From: Roseibaca calidilacus
Lineage (GTDB): Bacteria > Pseudomonadota > Alphaproteobacteria > Rhodobacterales > Rhodobacteraceae
DNA length: 64,000 bases
Direction: 5' to 3'
Assembly (NCBI RefSeq): GCF_001517585.1
Contig: NZ_FBYC01000004.1
Span: 1,507,501 to 1,571,500 of the forward strand
Below, in pieces: positions 32,401-40,966 of this stretch. The translations under genes were made by a program, and so were the position numbers. The notes beneath the pieces were generated by a model. It searched no databases. It had not been told where the DNA came from and was given only the letters and a program-made list of their open reading frames with translations. Each line of letters begins with the position of its first letter. Positions within the stretch are counted from its first letter, which is position 1.

Positions 32401-33429
32401 TCAGGCCCACCCCCCGCGCGAGATCAGGCCAAGCTCTTCCAATTGCTGCCAGCCTGTAAACCGGGCCGAGTGTTCGCACCACAGATCGGGGGCCTGTGCC
32501 ACGGCATCGTAATAGCTGTCAAAAACCGGTGCATTGCCGAAATGTTCGGCGCGGGCCTTTTCCACCGGGGCACGGTCCACGATCTGGGCCATGAATTTGG
32601 TGTGCAGCAGCGCGCCTGAAATCCCTTCGCCCGCGCCCCGCGCATAGACCGCGTTCAAATGGCGCGGCAGGATGGAATGGGTCGAATTGACCCAAGCGTT
32701 ATGCGCCGACCATTTCACCAGCGGCAGTTTGGTCAGGGTTGGCGCGCGGTTGGGTTGGTCTGCGAAAAACGCCCGCGCGCGCGGCCCGCCCTGGATCAGC
32801 AGGCAATCCAGCAGCGGCTTGCGCGTGATCGTGTAATTGCCGGGGTCAAACCAGTGCAGCACATCCAGCGGGTCTTGGCCGGGCACCACGCGTCGGCTGT
32901 CCAGCGCACCCTTGGGATAGAGTTCCAGCATCATCGCGGGCAAGATCGGCTGGCCTTGGCCATCCAGCCAATCGGTCAGCGCGCGCAGGGGCCGGGTTTG
33001 CCAATGCGGGTAGATCAGCAGTTCATCGGCATCGGCGACCACGCACCAATGCCCGCGGGCATGGGCCAGCATCAGCCAGTTCAGCCAGTCCACGCCAAAG
33101 CGCGACGCGCGATAACTGGCCTGCGTGCGCCAGACAGAGGCGTCGGGCTGCGCCAAAAGCGTTTCCAGCGTGCCGTCATCGCTGCCATTGTCGACAAAGC
33201 AGAAATGATCCACCCCCAGCCCCCGATAATGATGCAAGAACCAGTCGATGCGCTCCGCTTCATTGCGGATGGTGCAAAACAGCAGGATCGCCCCCCTGCC
33301 CCAGCGCCCGCGCTTGGCGGCGCGCAGTTCGTGCGCCTTGGCGATGGCGCGCGCACGGTAGCGGCGGCGCTTCCAGTCCATCCGGAAGCGAAACCAACGG
33401 TCCTGCAAAGGGGGCAGTTCAGAAAACAT
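32401..33429 (-). CDS. Glycosyltransferase family 2-like protein, paralogue of neighbour
   Basis: A 342-residue homologue of the gene directly downstream: VDNGSDDGT (79-87), ADADEL (132-137) replacing the DVDEF of the paralogue, and the same C-terminal LWCEHSARF.GWQQLEELGL..GGWA ending. The start at 33429 (MFSELPP) is chosen because the longer frame adds a Cys/Pro-rich stretch without similarity. A 120-base gap separates it from the paralogue. The different metal-site residues and divergence suggest different acceptor or donor sugars. Confidence 0.85.
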   Translation of the reverse strand: MFSELPPLQDRWFRFRMDWKRRRYRARAIAKAHELRAAKRGRWGRGAILLFCTIRNEAERIDWFLHHYRGLGVDHFCFVDNGSDDGTLETLLAQPDASVWRTQASYRASRFGVDWLNWLMLAHARGHWCVVADADELLIYPHWQTRPLRALTDWLDGQGQPILPAMMLELYPKGALDSRRVVPGQDPLDVLHWFDPGNYTITRKPLLDCLLIQGGPRARAFFADQPNRAPTLTKLPLVKWSAHNAWVNSTHSILPRHLNAVYARGAGEGISGALLHTKFMAQIVDRAPVEKARAEHFGNAPVFDSYYDAVAQAPDLWCEHSARFTGWQQLEELGLISRGGWA

Positions 33430-33546
33430 GCGCGCCTGTCCTGATTTGCGCCAGTCAACCCCGCCCAAGGGGCAAGCGCAAGCACCAAGACGCGCAGCAA
33501 AAGGGGACGCCAGCAAAGCGCCCCCCTTACACTGGGCTTACGGGTG

Positions 33547-34440
33547 TTACTGCGCGGCCTGACGCTGCGCCATCAGGTCGGTCAGGAAGTCGTCCAGTTC
33601 CTCTTGCAATTCTGCGCGGGCAAGGCCGAAGGCCACGGTCGCTTGCAGGAACCCGGCCTTAGAGCCGCAATCGTAGCGTTCGCCATCAAAACGATAGCCG
33701 TAGACATTCTGTTTCTCGGCAATCTCGCGGGCAATCGCGTCGGTCAATTGGATTTCACCGCCCGCGCCCGGTTTAATTTCGCCCAAATGCGTCATCACAT
33801 CGGGCGACAGGATATAGCGACCAATCGCGGCAAGGTTGGAAGGCTGCGTGCCCGGTGCCGGTTTTTCGACCATGCCGCGCATCGGCAGGGTGCGGCCAAT
33901 CGTGGGCGGCACATCCATAATGCCATAGCTTGACGCCATATGCGGCGCGACTTCCATCGCCGCAATCATATTGCCGCCGGTTTCCGCATAGGCTTCGACC
34001 ATTTGCTTCAGACAGGGCTTGTCCGCCGCGATCACGTCATCGGGCAGCAGCACCGCGAAGGGCTCATTACCAATCAGATGGCGCGCGCACCATACGGCAT
34101 GGCCAAGGCCCAGCGCCTGATGCTGGCGGACATAGGCAATCGCGCCGCTATCCATGTTGGTCGCTTCCAGCGTTTCCAACAGCGCGGTCTTGCCCTTGGC
34201 CAATAGCGAAGCTTCGAGTTCTGGCGCGCGGTCGAAATAATCTTCCAACGCGCCCTTGCCGCGCGAGGTGACAAAGATGAATTCGGTAATGCCGGCAGCG
34301 CGGGCCTCGTCGATCGCGTATTGGATCAGCGGGCGGTCGACAAGGGTCATGATCTCTTTGGGGACCGACTTTGTGGCGGGCAGGAAGCGGGTGCCCATGC
34401 CTGCGACAGGGAAGACGGCTTTCGTGACCTTGCGTTTCAT
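33547..34440 (-). CDS. galU: UTP--glucose-1-phosphate uridylyltransferase
   Basis: GalU makes UDP-glucose from UTP and glucose-1-phosphate, a precursor for lipopolysaccharide, capsule and other glycans. The 297-residue protein has the nucleotide loop PVAGMGTRFLPATKSVPKEI (11-30), the LLPDDVI metal-site motif near residue 122, MVEKPAPG, and YDCGSKAGFLQA (about 258-269). GGAG lies six bases before the ATG at 34440; another ATG at 34452 is possible. It lies at the head of the glycosyltransferase block, which fits a supply role. Confidence 0.95.
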   Translation of the reverse strand: MKRKVTKAVFPVAGMGTRFLPATKSVPKEIMTLVDRPLIQYAIDEARAAGITEFIFVTSRGKGALEDYFDRAPELEASLLAKGKTALLETLEATNMDSGAIAYVRQHQALGLGHAVWCARHLIGNEPFAVLLPDDVIAADKPCLKQMVEAYAETGGNMIAAMEVAPHMASSYGIMDVPPTIGRTLPMRGMVEKPAPGTQPSNLAAIGRYILSPDVMTHLGEIKPGAGGEIQLTDAIAREIAEKQNVYGYRFDGERYDCGSKAGFLQATVAFGLARAELQEELDDFLTDLMAQRQAAQ

Positions 34441-34560
34441 TCCATGCTCCATTCTGGTGCCAGTTGATATGGCGCCAGAAGGCCCGTGGAATACGGCAGG
34501 TTTACGGTGGAAATCGGAGCAGATTGGTAAATGTTAACGATTTCTTAAGCGCGCGCTGCC

Positions 34561-35364
34561 TTATTCCGGGGCAACCAACGTCACAGCCGGGTTGCGCGCA
34601 ATGAAAAACGGGTTTTCAAAGCCGGGTTTGCCGTAGCGCAAGGGCGTATGGTCGTCAAAGCGCAGCACCTGCCCGCCCGCCCCGCGCAGCACCGCATCGC
34701 CCGCCGCCGTGTCCCATTCCATCGTGCGGCCAAGGCGGGGGTAAAGATCGGCCTCTCCGGCTGCGACAAGGCAGAATTTCAGCGACGATCCGGCGCTGCG
34801 CATATCGGCTACCCTGTAGCGCGCGATATAGGCATCTGTCGCGGCATCGCGGTGCGACTTTGACGCGACCACGATCAGCGCATCCGCATTGGGCGCACTC
34901 AGCGCCAATGGCCGCGTTTCGCCGGGGGTGTCTGGGTCGAACGGGCCAATTTCTTCAACACTGGTGCCGTCGGCTGCGGTGTAGAACATGCGCCCCTTTG
35001 CCGGAGCATAGACAATCCCCGCCACCGGAACACCATCTTCGACCAACGCAATATTGACGGTGAAATCCCCGCGCCGCTGGATGAATTCCTTGGTGCCATC
35101 CAGCGGGTCCACGATCAGGAAGGTCGCGGCGGTCGCACCATGGGTCGCGGCCTGTTCTTCGGTCACAAGGGCGATATCGGGCATCTGGGCCCGCAGCCCC
35201 GCACTGATGACATCATCCGCCAACTGATCGGCCCGTGTGACAGGGCTGTCATCGGCCTTGCTTTCGACGCCCATATCGGCGCTGTCGTAAACCTGCATGA
35301 TCTGCGCGCCCGCTTCCAGCGCAAGTCGGCGAAACAGGGCGACACGGTCGGCGGCAGGCAACAT
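34561..35364 (-). CDS. cysQ: 3'(2'),5'-bisphosphate nucleotidase
   Basis: CysQ hydrolyses PAP (adenosine 3',5'-bisphosphate), which otherwise builds up from sulfate assimilation and sulfotransfer and inhibits PAPS-using enzymes. The 267-residue protein has the inositol-phosphatase-family motifs SPVTRADQLAD (40-50), EE (69-70), the metal site DPLDGTKEF (86-94) and EWDTAAGDAVL (near 210). AAGGA precedes the ATG at 35364. Its location in the same minus-strand block as a sulfotransferase is functionally consistent. It is divergent from kpsM. Confidence 0.93.
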   Translation of the reverse strand: MLPAADRVALFRRLALEAGAQIMQVYDSADMGVESKADDSPVTRADQLADDVISAGLRAQMPDIALVTEEQAATHGATAATFLIVDPLDGTKEFIQRRGDFTVNIALVEDGVPVAGIVYAPAKGRMFYTAADGTSVEEIGPFDPDTPGETRPLALSAPNADALIVVASKSHRDAATDAYIARYRVADMRSAGSSLKFCLVAAGEADLYPRLGRTMEWDTAAGDAVLRGAGGQVLRFDDHTPLRYGKPGFENPFFIARNPAVTLVAPE

Positions 35365-35466
35365 GCAAATTCCTTTCGGCGCTGGCAAGATTGTTCCCTG
35401 CCGTGATTTCGTCTAAATTTTTCTATAGTGACAGGATTAACAGGCGACAATCGGAAACCGGCCCAT

Positions 35467-36288
35467 ATGTTCAGCCCCTCAACCTCGCGCTCATTCTGGT
35501 GGCGGCTTTGGCACACGCTGGAGCTGATCTTCACCCAATCGGTGCGCAATGTCCGCAAGAGCCATGGCAATGCCATCATCGGGCTGCTGCTGAACATTGC
35601 CCAGACCATGATCCTTGTGGGCGTGTTCCTGCTGATCTTCGTTTTTGCCGGCGCGCGCGGGGCGGCGATCCGGGGGGATACGCTGATCTACCTGATGAGC
35701 GGGGTTGTCCTGTTCATGGCACATATCAAGACCCTATCGGCGGTCGCCACAGCCGAGGGGCCGAATTCGGCCATGATGAAACACCGGCCCATGAACCCGA
35801 TCGTCGCCATAGGCGGCGCGGCACTGGCAGAGCTATATATTCAGGTGTTGTCTGTCGCGGTTATTCTGTTCCTGTATCACACGATCTGGACACCCGTAGA
35901 GATCGACAAACCCTTCGGCGCTTTCGCCATGCTGTTGTCGGTCTGGTTCTCGGGGCTGGCCATCGGCATCGTGATGTATGCGCTCAAGCCTTGGTTCCCC
36001 TCTGCCGCCAAATTGCTGACCACGCTGATTTCGCGCTTGAACATGGTGGCATCGGGCAAGTTCTTTTTGGCCAATACGCTGCCCTCCAGCGTGTTGCCGT
36101 ATTTCCTGTGGAACCCGCTGTTTCACGCGATCGACCAAGCGCGCGGCTTTGCCTTCATCAATTACAACCCGATGAATACATGGCTCTATTACCCTCTTAT
36201 CTTCAGCTTGTGCGTTATCATTGTGGGGATGCTCGGAGAGTTCTACACCCGCAACCGGGCCTCGCTCTCTTGGGCGGCGCGACAATAG
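35467..36288 (+). CDS. kpsM: Capsule polysaccharide ABC transporter permease, KpsM-like
   Basis: This is the ABC-2-type membrane subunit that moves the finished capsule polymer across the inner membrane. The 273-residue protein has six predicted helices, the amphipathic N-terminal WHTLELIFTQSVRNVRKSHGNAI segment typical of KpsM-type permeases (the ATPase coupling region), and a C-terminal EFYTRNRASLSW tail. I start at the ATG at 35467; a GTG at 35428 is possible but has no ribosome site. Unusually, its ATPase partner kpsT is about 13 kb away at 49.7 kb. No other permease of this type is in the window. Confidence 0.87.
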   Translation: MFSPSTSRSFWWRLWHTLELIFTQSVRNVRKSHGNAIIGLLLNIAQTMILVGVFLLIFVFAGARGAAIRGDTLIYLMSGVVLFMAHIKTLSAVATAEGPNSAMMKHRPMNPIVAIGGAALAELYIQVLSVAVILFLYHTIWTPVEIDKPFGAFAMLLSVWFSGLAIGIVMYALKPWFPSAAKLLTTLISRLNMVASGKFFLANTLPSSVLPYFLWNPLFHAIDQARGFAFINYNPMNTWLYYPLIFSLCVIIVGMLGEFYTRNRASLSWAARQ

Positions 36289-36340
36289 CAGCGGGCGGGA
36301 TGGCTTGAAATCGCCGCGCAAGCGGTCCAATTTCCAAGGT

Positions 36341-36544
36341 ATGATCCTGATCCTTGGCCTGCTTGTCGTCTTTGCCGTTATCCTGATCCTGCGCCCATGG
36401 CAGCGGCGCGGCTGCCGCTGGCGCGAGGACAGGCGCGCGCTGGCCGATGGTCGGGTGCTGCATCTCTGCGCCGCCTGCGGGGCCGAACTGGCGCTGCCAA
36501 ATGGAAAAAGCCCCAAGCACTGCTTGGCCGGAGATCGCCCATGA
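36341..36544 (+). CDS. Small membrane protein with a cysteine pair
   Basis: A 67-residue protein not recognised by name: one transmembrane helix (about residues 1-17, MILILGLLVVFAVILIL) followed by a basic stretch and a CxxC pair (LCAACGAEL), plus cysteines at RGC and HCL, which could form a zinc ribbon on the cytoplasmic side. Its TGA overlaps the ATG of the DUF1989 gene by four bases (ATGA), which argues that it is translated. It lies 52 bases after kpsM. Confidence is moderate because the frame is short. Confidence 0.6.
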   Translation: MILILGLLVVFAVILILRPWQRRGCRWREDRRALADGRVLHLCAACGAELALPNGKSPKHCLAGDRP

Positions 36545-37389
36545 CCAACACGCCCGCCGATGCCGCCGCCCGCCGCGCCGTGGCGCCCGTGATCTGCTAT
36601 CCGAATGACACGCTGCGCCTGCCGCCGATGGAGCAGTATCGCGCGGCCCGCGCCACCGCACAGGCCACGGCGCAAACCCGCATCCCCCCGCGCGAAGCGC
36701 GCTGCTTTCACGTCACGGCGGGCAGCTTCTTTCGCATTTCCTGCCCCGAAGGTGCGCAGGTGGGCGATCTGAACCTGTTTGCCGCGCGCAATCTGGAAGA
36801 GCGGTTCTTTTCCGGCAAAACCCGCGCGCTCTATGGCAGCCATGTGGGCGTGGGCAACCGGCTGTGGTCCTGCCTGCCCTATCTGCGCCCGATGGCCACT
36901 ATCACCGCCGACAGCTTGGCATGGTATGGGCAGGACGAATATGGCGGCCGGGTGCATGACGTGATCGGCACGCGCTGCGATCCTTATACCCACCATTTGC
37001 TTAGCGGGCAGGACTACCACAATACCTGCCATTCCAACCTGACCCGCGCGCTGGCCGAAGAAATGCGCCTGCCGCTGGCAGAGGCCGAAGCGCATATTCA
37101 CGATGTGCTGAATGTATTCATGTGTACCGGCTTTACCCGCGACACCGGCCAGTATTTCATGAAGGCCAGCCCGGCGCGCGCGGGCGATTACATCGAATTC
37201 TTCGCCGAAATCGACCTGCTGGGCGTGCTGTCCGCCTGCCCCGGCGGCGATTGCGGGTCTGAACACAGCTCTGACGCCGCCACCTGCCACCCACTGGATG
37301 TGACCGTTTACGCCCCGAAGGCAGGCCAGTTGGACGGCTGGTATGCGCCGTCGAACAACCGCTATTCGCGCCGCCACGCGCCCGAATAG
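36541..37389 (+). CDS. Urea carboxylase-associated family protein (DUF1989)
   Basis: The 282-residue protein matches the DUF1989 family, whose members sit beside urea carboxylase or aminomethyltransferase genes in other bacteria. Visible segments are [28 protein letters not shown] (about 54-81), [12 protein letters not shown], and a Cys/His-rich part ([29 protein letters not shown]) that could bind metal. The start at 36541 overlaps the tiny upstream gene by four bases; the longer frame covers that gene in another register. There is no urea amidolyase or allophanate hydrolase gene here, so the substrate is unknown. Confidence 0.85.
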   Translation: MTNTPADAAARRAVAPVICYPNDTLRLPPMEQYRAARATAQATAQTRIPPREARCFHVTAGSFFRISCPEGAQVGDLNLFAARNLEERFFSGKTRALYGSHVGVGNRLWSCLPYLRPMATITADSLAWYGQDEYGGRVHDVIGTRCDPYTHHLLSGQDYHNTCHSNLTRALAEEMRLPLAEAEAHIHDVLNVFMCTGFTRDTGQYFMKASPARAGDYIEFFAEIDLLGVLSACPGGDCGSEHSSDAATCHPLDVTVYAPKAGQLDGWYAPSNNRYSRRHAPE

Positions 37390-37445
37390 CGCCAGCCTTT
37401 CAAGCCATATTGACCGGGACGGGAAAGCGCGACATATCAGCGGAC

Positions 37446-39245
37446 ATGACACAGCTTTCCCATATCCGGAACTTCTCGATCGTGGCGCATATTGACCACG
37501 GAAAATCCACGCTGGCGGACCGGCTGATCCAGTCCACCGGCACCGTATCCGACCGCGACATGAAAGAGCAGATGCTTGACGCGATGGATATCGAGCGCGA
37601 GCGCGGTATCACGATCAAGGCCAACACGGTCCGCATCGACTATATCGCGCAGGACGGGGACCATTACGTTTTGAACCTGATCGACACGCCGGGGCATGTG
37701 GACTTCGCCTATGAAGTGTCGCGCTCCATGCAGGCGGTCGAAGGGTCTTTGCTGGTGGTGGATGCGTCCCAAGGTGTCGAAGCGCAGACATTGGCCAATG
37801 TCTATACCGCGCTCGATGCCGACCACGAGATTGTCCCCGTCCTGAACAAGATCGACCTGCCCGCCGCCGAACCCGATGCCGTGCGCGCCCAGATCGAGGA
37901 TGTGATCGGGCTGGATGCGTCCGATGCCGTGCTGATCTCCGCCAAATCCGGCCTTGGCATTCCCGATGTGCTGGAAGCCATTGTCAAACGCCTGCCCGCG
38001 CCACAAGGCGACCGCGACGCGCCGCTAAAAGCCATGCTGGTCGATAGCTGGTATGACCCTTACCTAGGCGTGGTCGTGCTGATCCGCGTGATGGATGGCG
38101 TCATCCGCAAGGGCGACAACATCCGCATGATGCAGACGGGCGCCAAATACGGCATCGACAAGCTGGCGGTGCTGAAACCCGCCATGGTCGATGTTCCCGA
38201 ACTGGGACCGGGCGAGATCGGCATCTTCACCGGCAGCATCAAGCAGGTGCGCGACACCAAGGTGGGCGACACGATCACGCATGACAAGAAACCCTGCGCC
38301 AAGGCGCTGCCGGGGTTCAAACCCTCTGTGCCGGTGGTGTTCTGCGGGCTGTTCCCGGTCGATTCGGCCGAATTCGAAGACCTGCGCAGCGCGATCGAGA
38401 AACTGGCGTTGAACGACGCGTCCTTCACCTATGAAATGGAAAGCTCTGCCGCGCTTGGCTTTGGCTTTCGCTGCGGCTTTCTCGGGCTGCTGCACCTAGA
38501 GGTCGTCCGCGACCGTCTGGAACGCGAATATGGCATTGACCTGATTACCACCGCCCCTTCGGTCGTCTACCATGTGCATATGAAATCGGGCGAAGTGATC
38601 GAACTGCACAACCCCGCCGACCTGCCCGACCTAACCCATGTTGACCATGTGGAAGAACCACGCATCAAGGCCACGATCCTTGTGCCCGATGACTACCTGG
38701 GCGATGTGCTGAAACTGTGTCAGGACCGCCGCGGCATCCAGCAGGAACTGACCTATGCGGGCGCGCGCGCGATGGTCGTCTATGACCTGCCGCTGAACGA
38801 GGTAGTGTTCGATTTCTACGACCGGCTGAAATCCATCACCAAGGGCTATGCGTCTTTTGACTATGAGATCACGGGCTACCGGCAGGACAACCTTGTGAAA
38901 ATGCAGGTGCTGGTCAATGACGAACCCGTCGATGCGCTGTCGATGATGGTCCACCGCGACCGCGCCGAGGGGCGGGGCCGGGTGATGTGCGAAAAGCTGA
39001 AAGAGCTGATCCCCCGCCACATGTTCAAAATCCCGATTCAGGCGGCGATTGGCGGCAAGGTCATCGCGCGCGAGACTTTGGCAGCTTTGCGCAAGGACGT
39101 GACGGCGAAATGCTACGGCGGCGACGTCTCGCGCAAGCGGAAGTTGTTGGACAAGCAGAAAGCGGGTAAGAAGAAGATGCGCCAGTTCGGCAAAGTGGAG
39201 ATCCCGCAGCAGGCGTTTATTTCAGCGTTGAAGATGGATGGTTAG
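37446..39245 (+). CDS. lepA: Elongation factor 4 (LepA)
   Basis: LepA is a ribosome-binding GTPase that can back-translocate or rescue stalled ribosomes. The 599-residue length is exactly usual. G1 is [10 protein letters not shown] (near residue 16), G2 region [15 protein letters not shown]3 DTPGHVDF, G4 NKIDLP, and the LepA-specific C-terminus ends [27 protein letters not shown]-like, rich in basic residues. I chose the ATG at 37446 because it gives the family N-terminus; the upstream in-frame ATG adds 12 unrelated residues. The next gene starts directly after its stop codon. Confidence 0.97.
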   Translation: MTQLSHIRNFSIVAHIDHGKSTLADRLIQSTGTVSDRDMKEQMLDAMDIERERGITIKANTVRIDYIAQDGDHYVLNLIDTPGHVDFAYEVSRSMQAVEGSLLVVDASQGVEAQTLANVYTALDADHEIVPVLNKIDLPAAEPDAVRAQIEDVIGLDASDAVLISAKSGLGIPDVLEAIVKRLPAPQGDRDAPLKAMLVDSWYDPYLGVVVLIRVMDGVIRKGDNIRMMQTGAKYGIDKLAVLKPAMVDVPELGPGEIGIFTGSIKQVRDTKVGDTITHDKKPCAKALPGFKPSVPVVFCGLFPVDSAEFEDLRSAIEKLALNDASFTYEMESSAALGFGFRCGFLGLLHLEVVRDRLEREYGIDLITTAPSVVYHVHMKSGEVIELHNPADLPDLTHVDHVEEPRIKATILVPDDYLGDVLKLCQDRRGIQQELTYAGARAMVVYDLPLNEVVFDFYDRLKSITKGYASFDYEITGYRQDNLVKMQVLVNDEPVDALSMMVHRDRAEGRGRVMCEKLKELIPRHMFKIPIQAAIGGKVIARETLAALRKDVTAKCYGGDVSRKRKLLDKQKAGKKKMRQFGKVEIPQQAFISALKMDG

Positions 39246-40916
39246 ATGAAAATAAATCGAATTACTGCCAAAAACTTTAGAACACTCAAAGATATTGAAC
39301 TAGATATTGATGGAAGCTATTGTACTCTCTCTGGAAAAAACAACTCCGGCAAGAGCGCTTTTGTAAAAATTATTTCCTTTTTTCTTCAAGAAGAGGAAAA
39401 CTTCTACTTTTCAGACCAAAACCCCATAAGATATAAAACTGACACAACACAGTGGGAAAAAGGCGAAATAGAAATATCACTTGAGATAACAATTTACCCA
39501 GATGACGACTCCGAACTCTACTACTTCGTCGGAAGAATATCTCAGACACCACTCGAAGAAGAGCCTGCCATAGTAATTTTTAAAAGCAAGTTTGACGAAA
39601 ACAAGACGTCAAACACCGTCTCTCTAAATGGTAAAGTTCTTGAAGACTTAGACTCTGTCGAGATAATTAAGAAATTTCGTTCTGCTCAAAATCTTATAAT
39701 GCACAACTCAACAAACCCAAGAAGCAGAATGTATTATTCTGGTGATGATATAGTTGAGATAATTGAGGCTAACTTCAGCGATGACGACAATAAGAAAATA
39801 AATGATGCGAAAACTAGACTACAAAACCAGTTCAAGAAAGCCGCACAACGACACAAAACTGCGCTGAGTGAACACCTTGGACGACTTAAAGACAGACTTG
39901 AAGTAGAACTTTCTCCACCAGAGCAGTTTGGAAAAAACAACATTCCACTGAGCATTAAATTAACTGATAAGAGTGTGGAAGTACCTATAAGGGAATGGGG
40001 CGCAGGAACACAAAACCGCACCAGAGCCTTGATATCAGTCTTCTCAGCAGCAAGGGCGCGCGCAACAACTGATAGAAGTGACCGCGTCACGCCAGTCGTT
40101 ATAATTGAGGAGCCAGAGAGTTTTCTCCATCCGTCCGCACAAGCTGAGTTCGGAAAAATCCTTAATCAAATGTCAACTGAGCTAAAGATACAGATCATCG
40201 CCACAACCCACAGTCCTTACATGCTTAATCAAGTCAATCCAAGCGCTAATATTTTGTTGGATCGTAAGACTTTTCGGGGACTCCCCAAGGAAACATATAG
40301 AATTGACACATCTGAGAAGAACTGGATGCGTCCGTTTTCAGAGAACCTTGGAATTATCCCAGAAGACTTTGCATCGTTAGCCAGTATCTTTACAAAGGAA
40401 GCAAGTCTTGCGGTTTTGGTTGAAGGACCAATTGACAAAGAGTACTTTGACCATCTCCGAGATCAAAAGGAATTCAAGAGCATTCTCCCGGAAGCGGTTG
40501 AGTTTATTCCATATGGCGGAAAAGATACACTAAAGAACTCAACGTTAATCAAATTTGTAATCAGCCGTTTTGAGCGAGTTTTTATTACTTTCGACCTTGA
40601 CGCCTTCGATAGTTGCTCAACAGCCCTCAAAAGAATTGGACTGTCGCCAGACGTGGATTTTTGTGCGATCGGAATAGCAAAACCCGGTTGTGATTGCGTT
40701 GAAGGTCTAACGCCAGCGTCAGTGAGATCGGCAGTCTACTCTGAAAATCCGGACTTGGTTATGGCACTTGCTTCTGATGGAGCAGGGAAGAAGCACGCGA
40801 AGAACGAGCTTAAAAAACTCACACTTGAGAAGTTTAAAGTGACTAGTCTTTCGAAGGAAGAATACCAGCCCTTCTTGAAGCTTTTCAAAGAGATAGGTAA
40901 GAGGTTTTATGATTAG
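39246..40916 (+). CDS. OLD-family ATPase/TOPRIM nuclease, orphan
   Basis: The 556-residue protein combines an ABC-type ATPase head with a C-terminal TOPRIM nuclease, the OLD (overcoming lysogenization defect) arrangement used in several phage-defence proteins. Visible are Walker A GKNNSGKS (30-37), the signature-like REWGAGTQ (about 249-256), Walker B VVIIEEPESFLHP (about 284-296), ATTHSPYML (about 318), and TOPRIM motifs LVEGPIDKEYF (about 390) and FITFDLDAFD (about 446). Base composition is strongly AT-rich (AAA, ATA, TTT codons) compared with lepA and the ABC-F gene, which indicates transfer. Its ATG begins directly after the lepA TAG. No UvrD-type helicase partner (as in Gabija) is next to it. 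Confidence 0.88.
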   Translation: MKINRITAKNFRTLKDIELDIDGSYCTLSGKNNSGKSAFVKIISFFLQEEENFYFSDQNPIRYKTDTTQWEKGEIEISLEITIYPDDDSELYYFVGRISQTPLEEEPAIVIFKSKFDENKTSNTVSLNGKVLEDLDSVEIIKKFRSAQNLIMHNSTNPRSRMYYSGDDIVEIIEANFSDDDNKKINDAKTRLQNQFKKAAQRHKTALSEHLGRLKDRLEVELSPPEQFGKNNIPLSIKLTDKSVEVPIREWGAGTQNRTRALISVFSAARARATTDRSDRVTPVVIIEEPESFLHPSAQAEFGKILNQMSTELKIQIIATTHSPYMLNQVNPSANILLDRKTFRGLPKETYRIDTSEKNWMRPFSENLGIIPEDFASLASIFTKEASLAVLVEGPIDKEYFDHLRDQKEFKSILPEAVEFIPYGGKDTLKNSTLIKFVISRFERVFITFDLDAFDSCSTALKRIGLSPDVDFCAIGIAKPGCDCVEGLTPASVRSAVYSENPDLVMALASDGAGKKHAKNELKKLTLEKFKVTSLSKEEYQPFLKLFKEIGKRFYD

Positions 40917-40948
40917 TTATGTTACCTAAATCTTGCATCAATAATTAA

Positions 40949-40966
40949 GGCCGAACCGGGTCGGCC
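40949..40966. terminator. Hairpin between the OLD gene and the ABC-F gene
   Basis: GGCCGA and TCGGCC arms with a six-base loop lie between two convergent genes, directly beside the stop codon of the ABC-F gene. The composition switches back from AT-rich to GC-rich at this point, so it also marks the right edge of the AT-rich segment. Confidence 0.4.

Noticed and set aside
35833-37452. A 539-codon minus-strand frame.
   Set aside because: It overlaps kpsM and the DUF1989 gene, both with clear motifs; the translated sequence resembles no family.
39246-40916. A Gabija (GajA/GajB) defence system.
   Set aside because: GajA needs a UvrD-like GajB next to it, and the following gene is an ABC-F protein on the other strand. 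The protein is therefore called only an OLD-family ATPase/nuclease.
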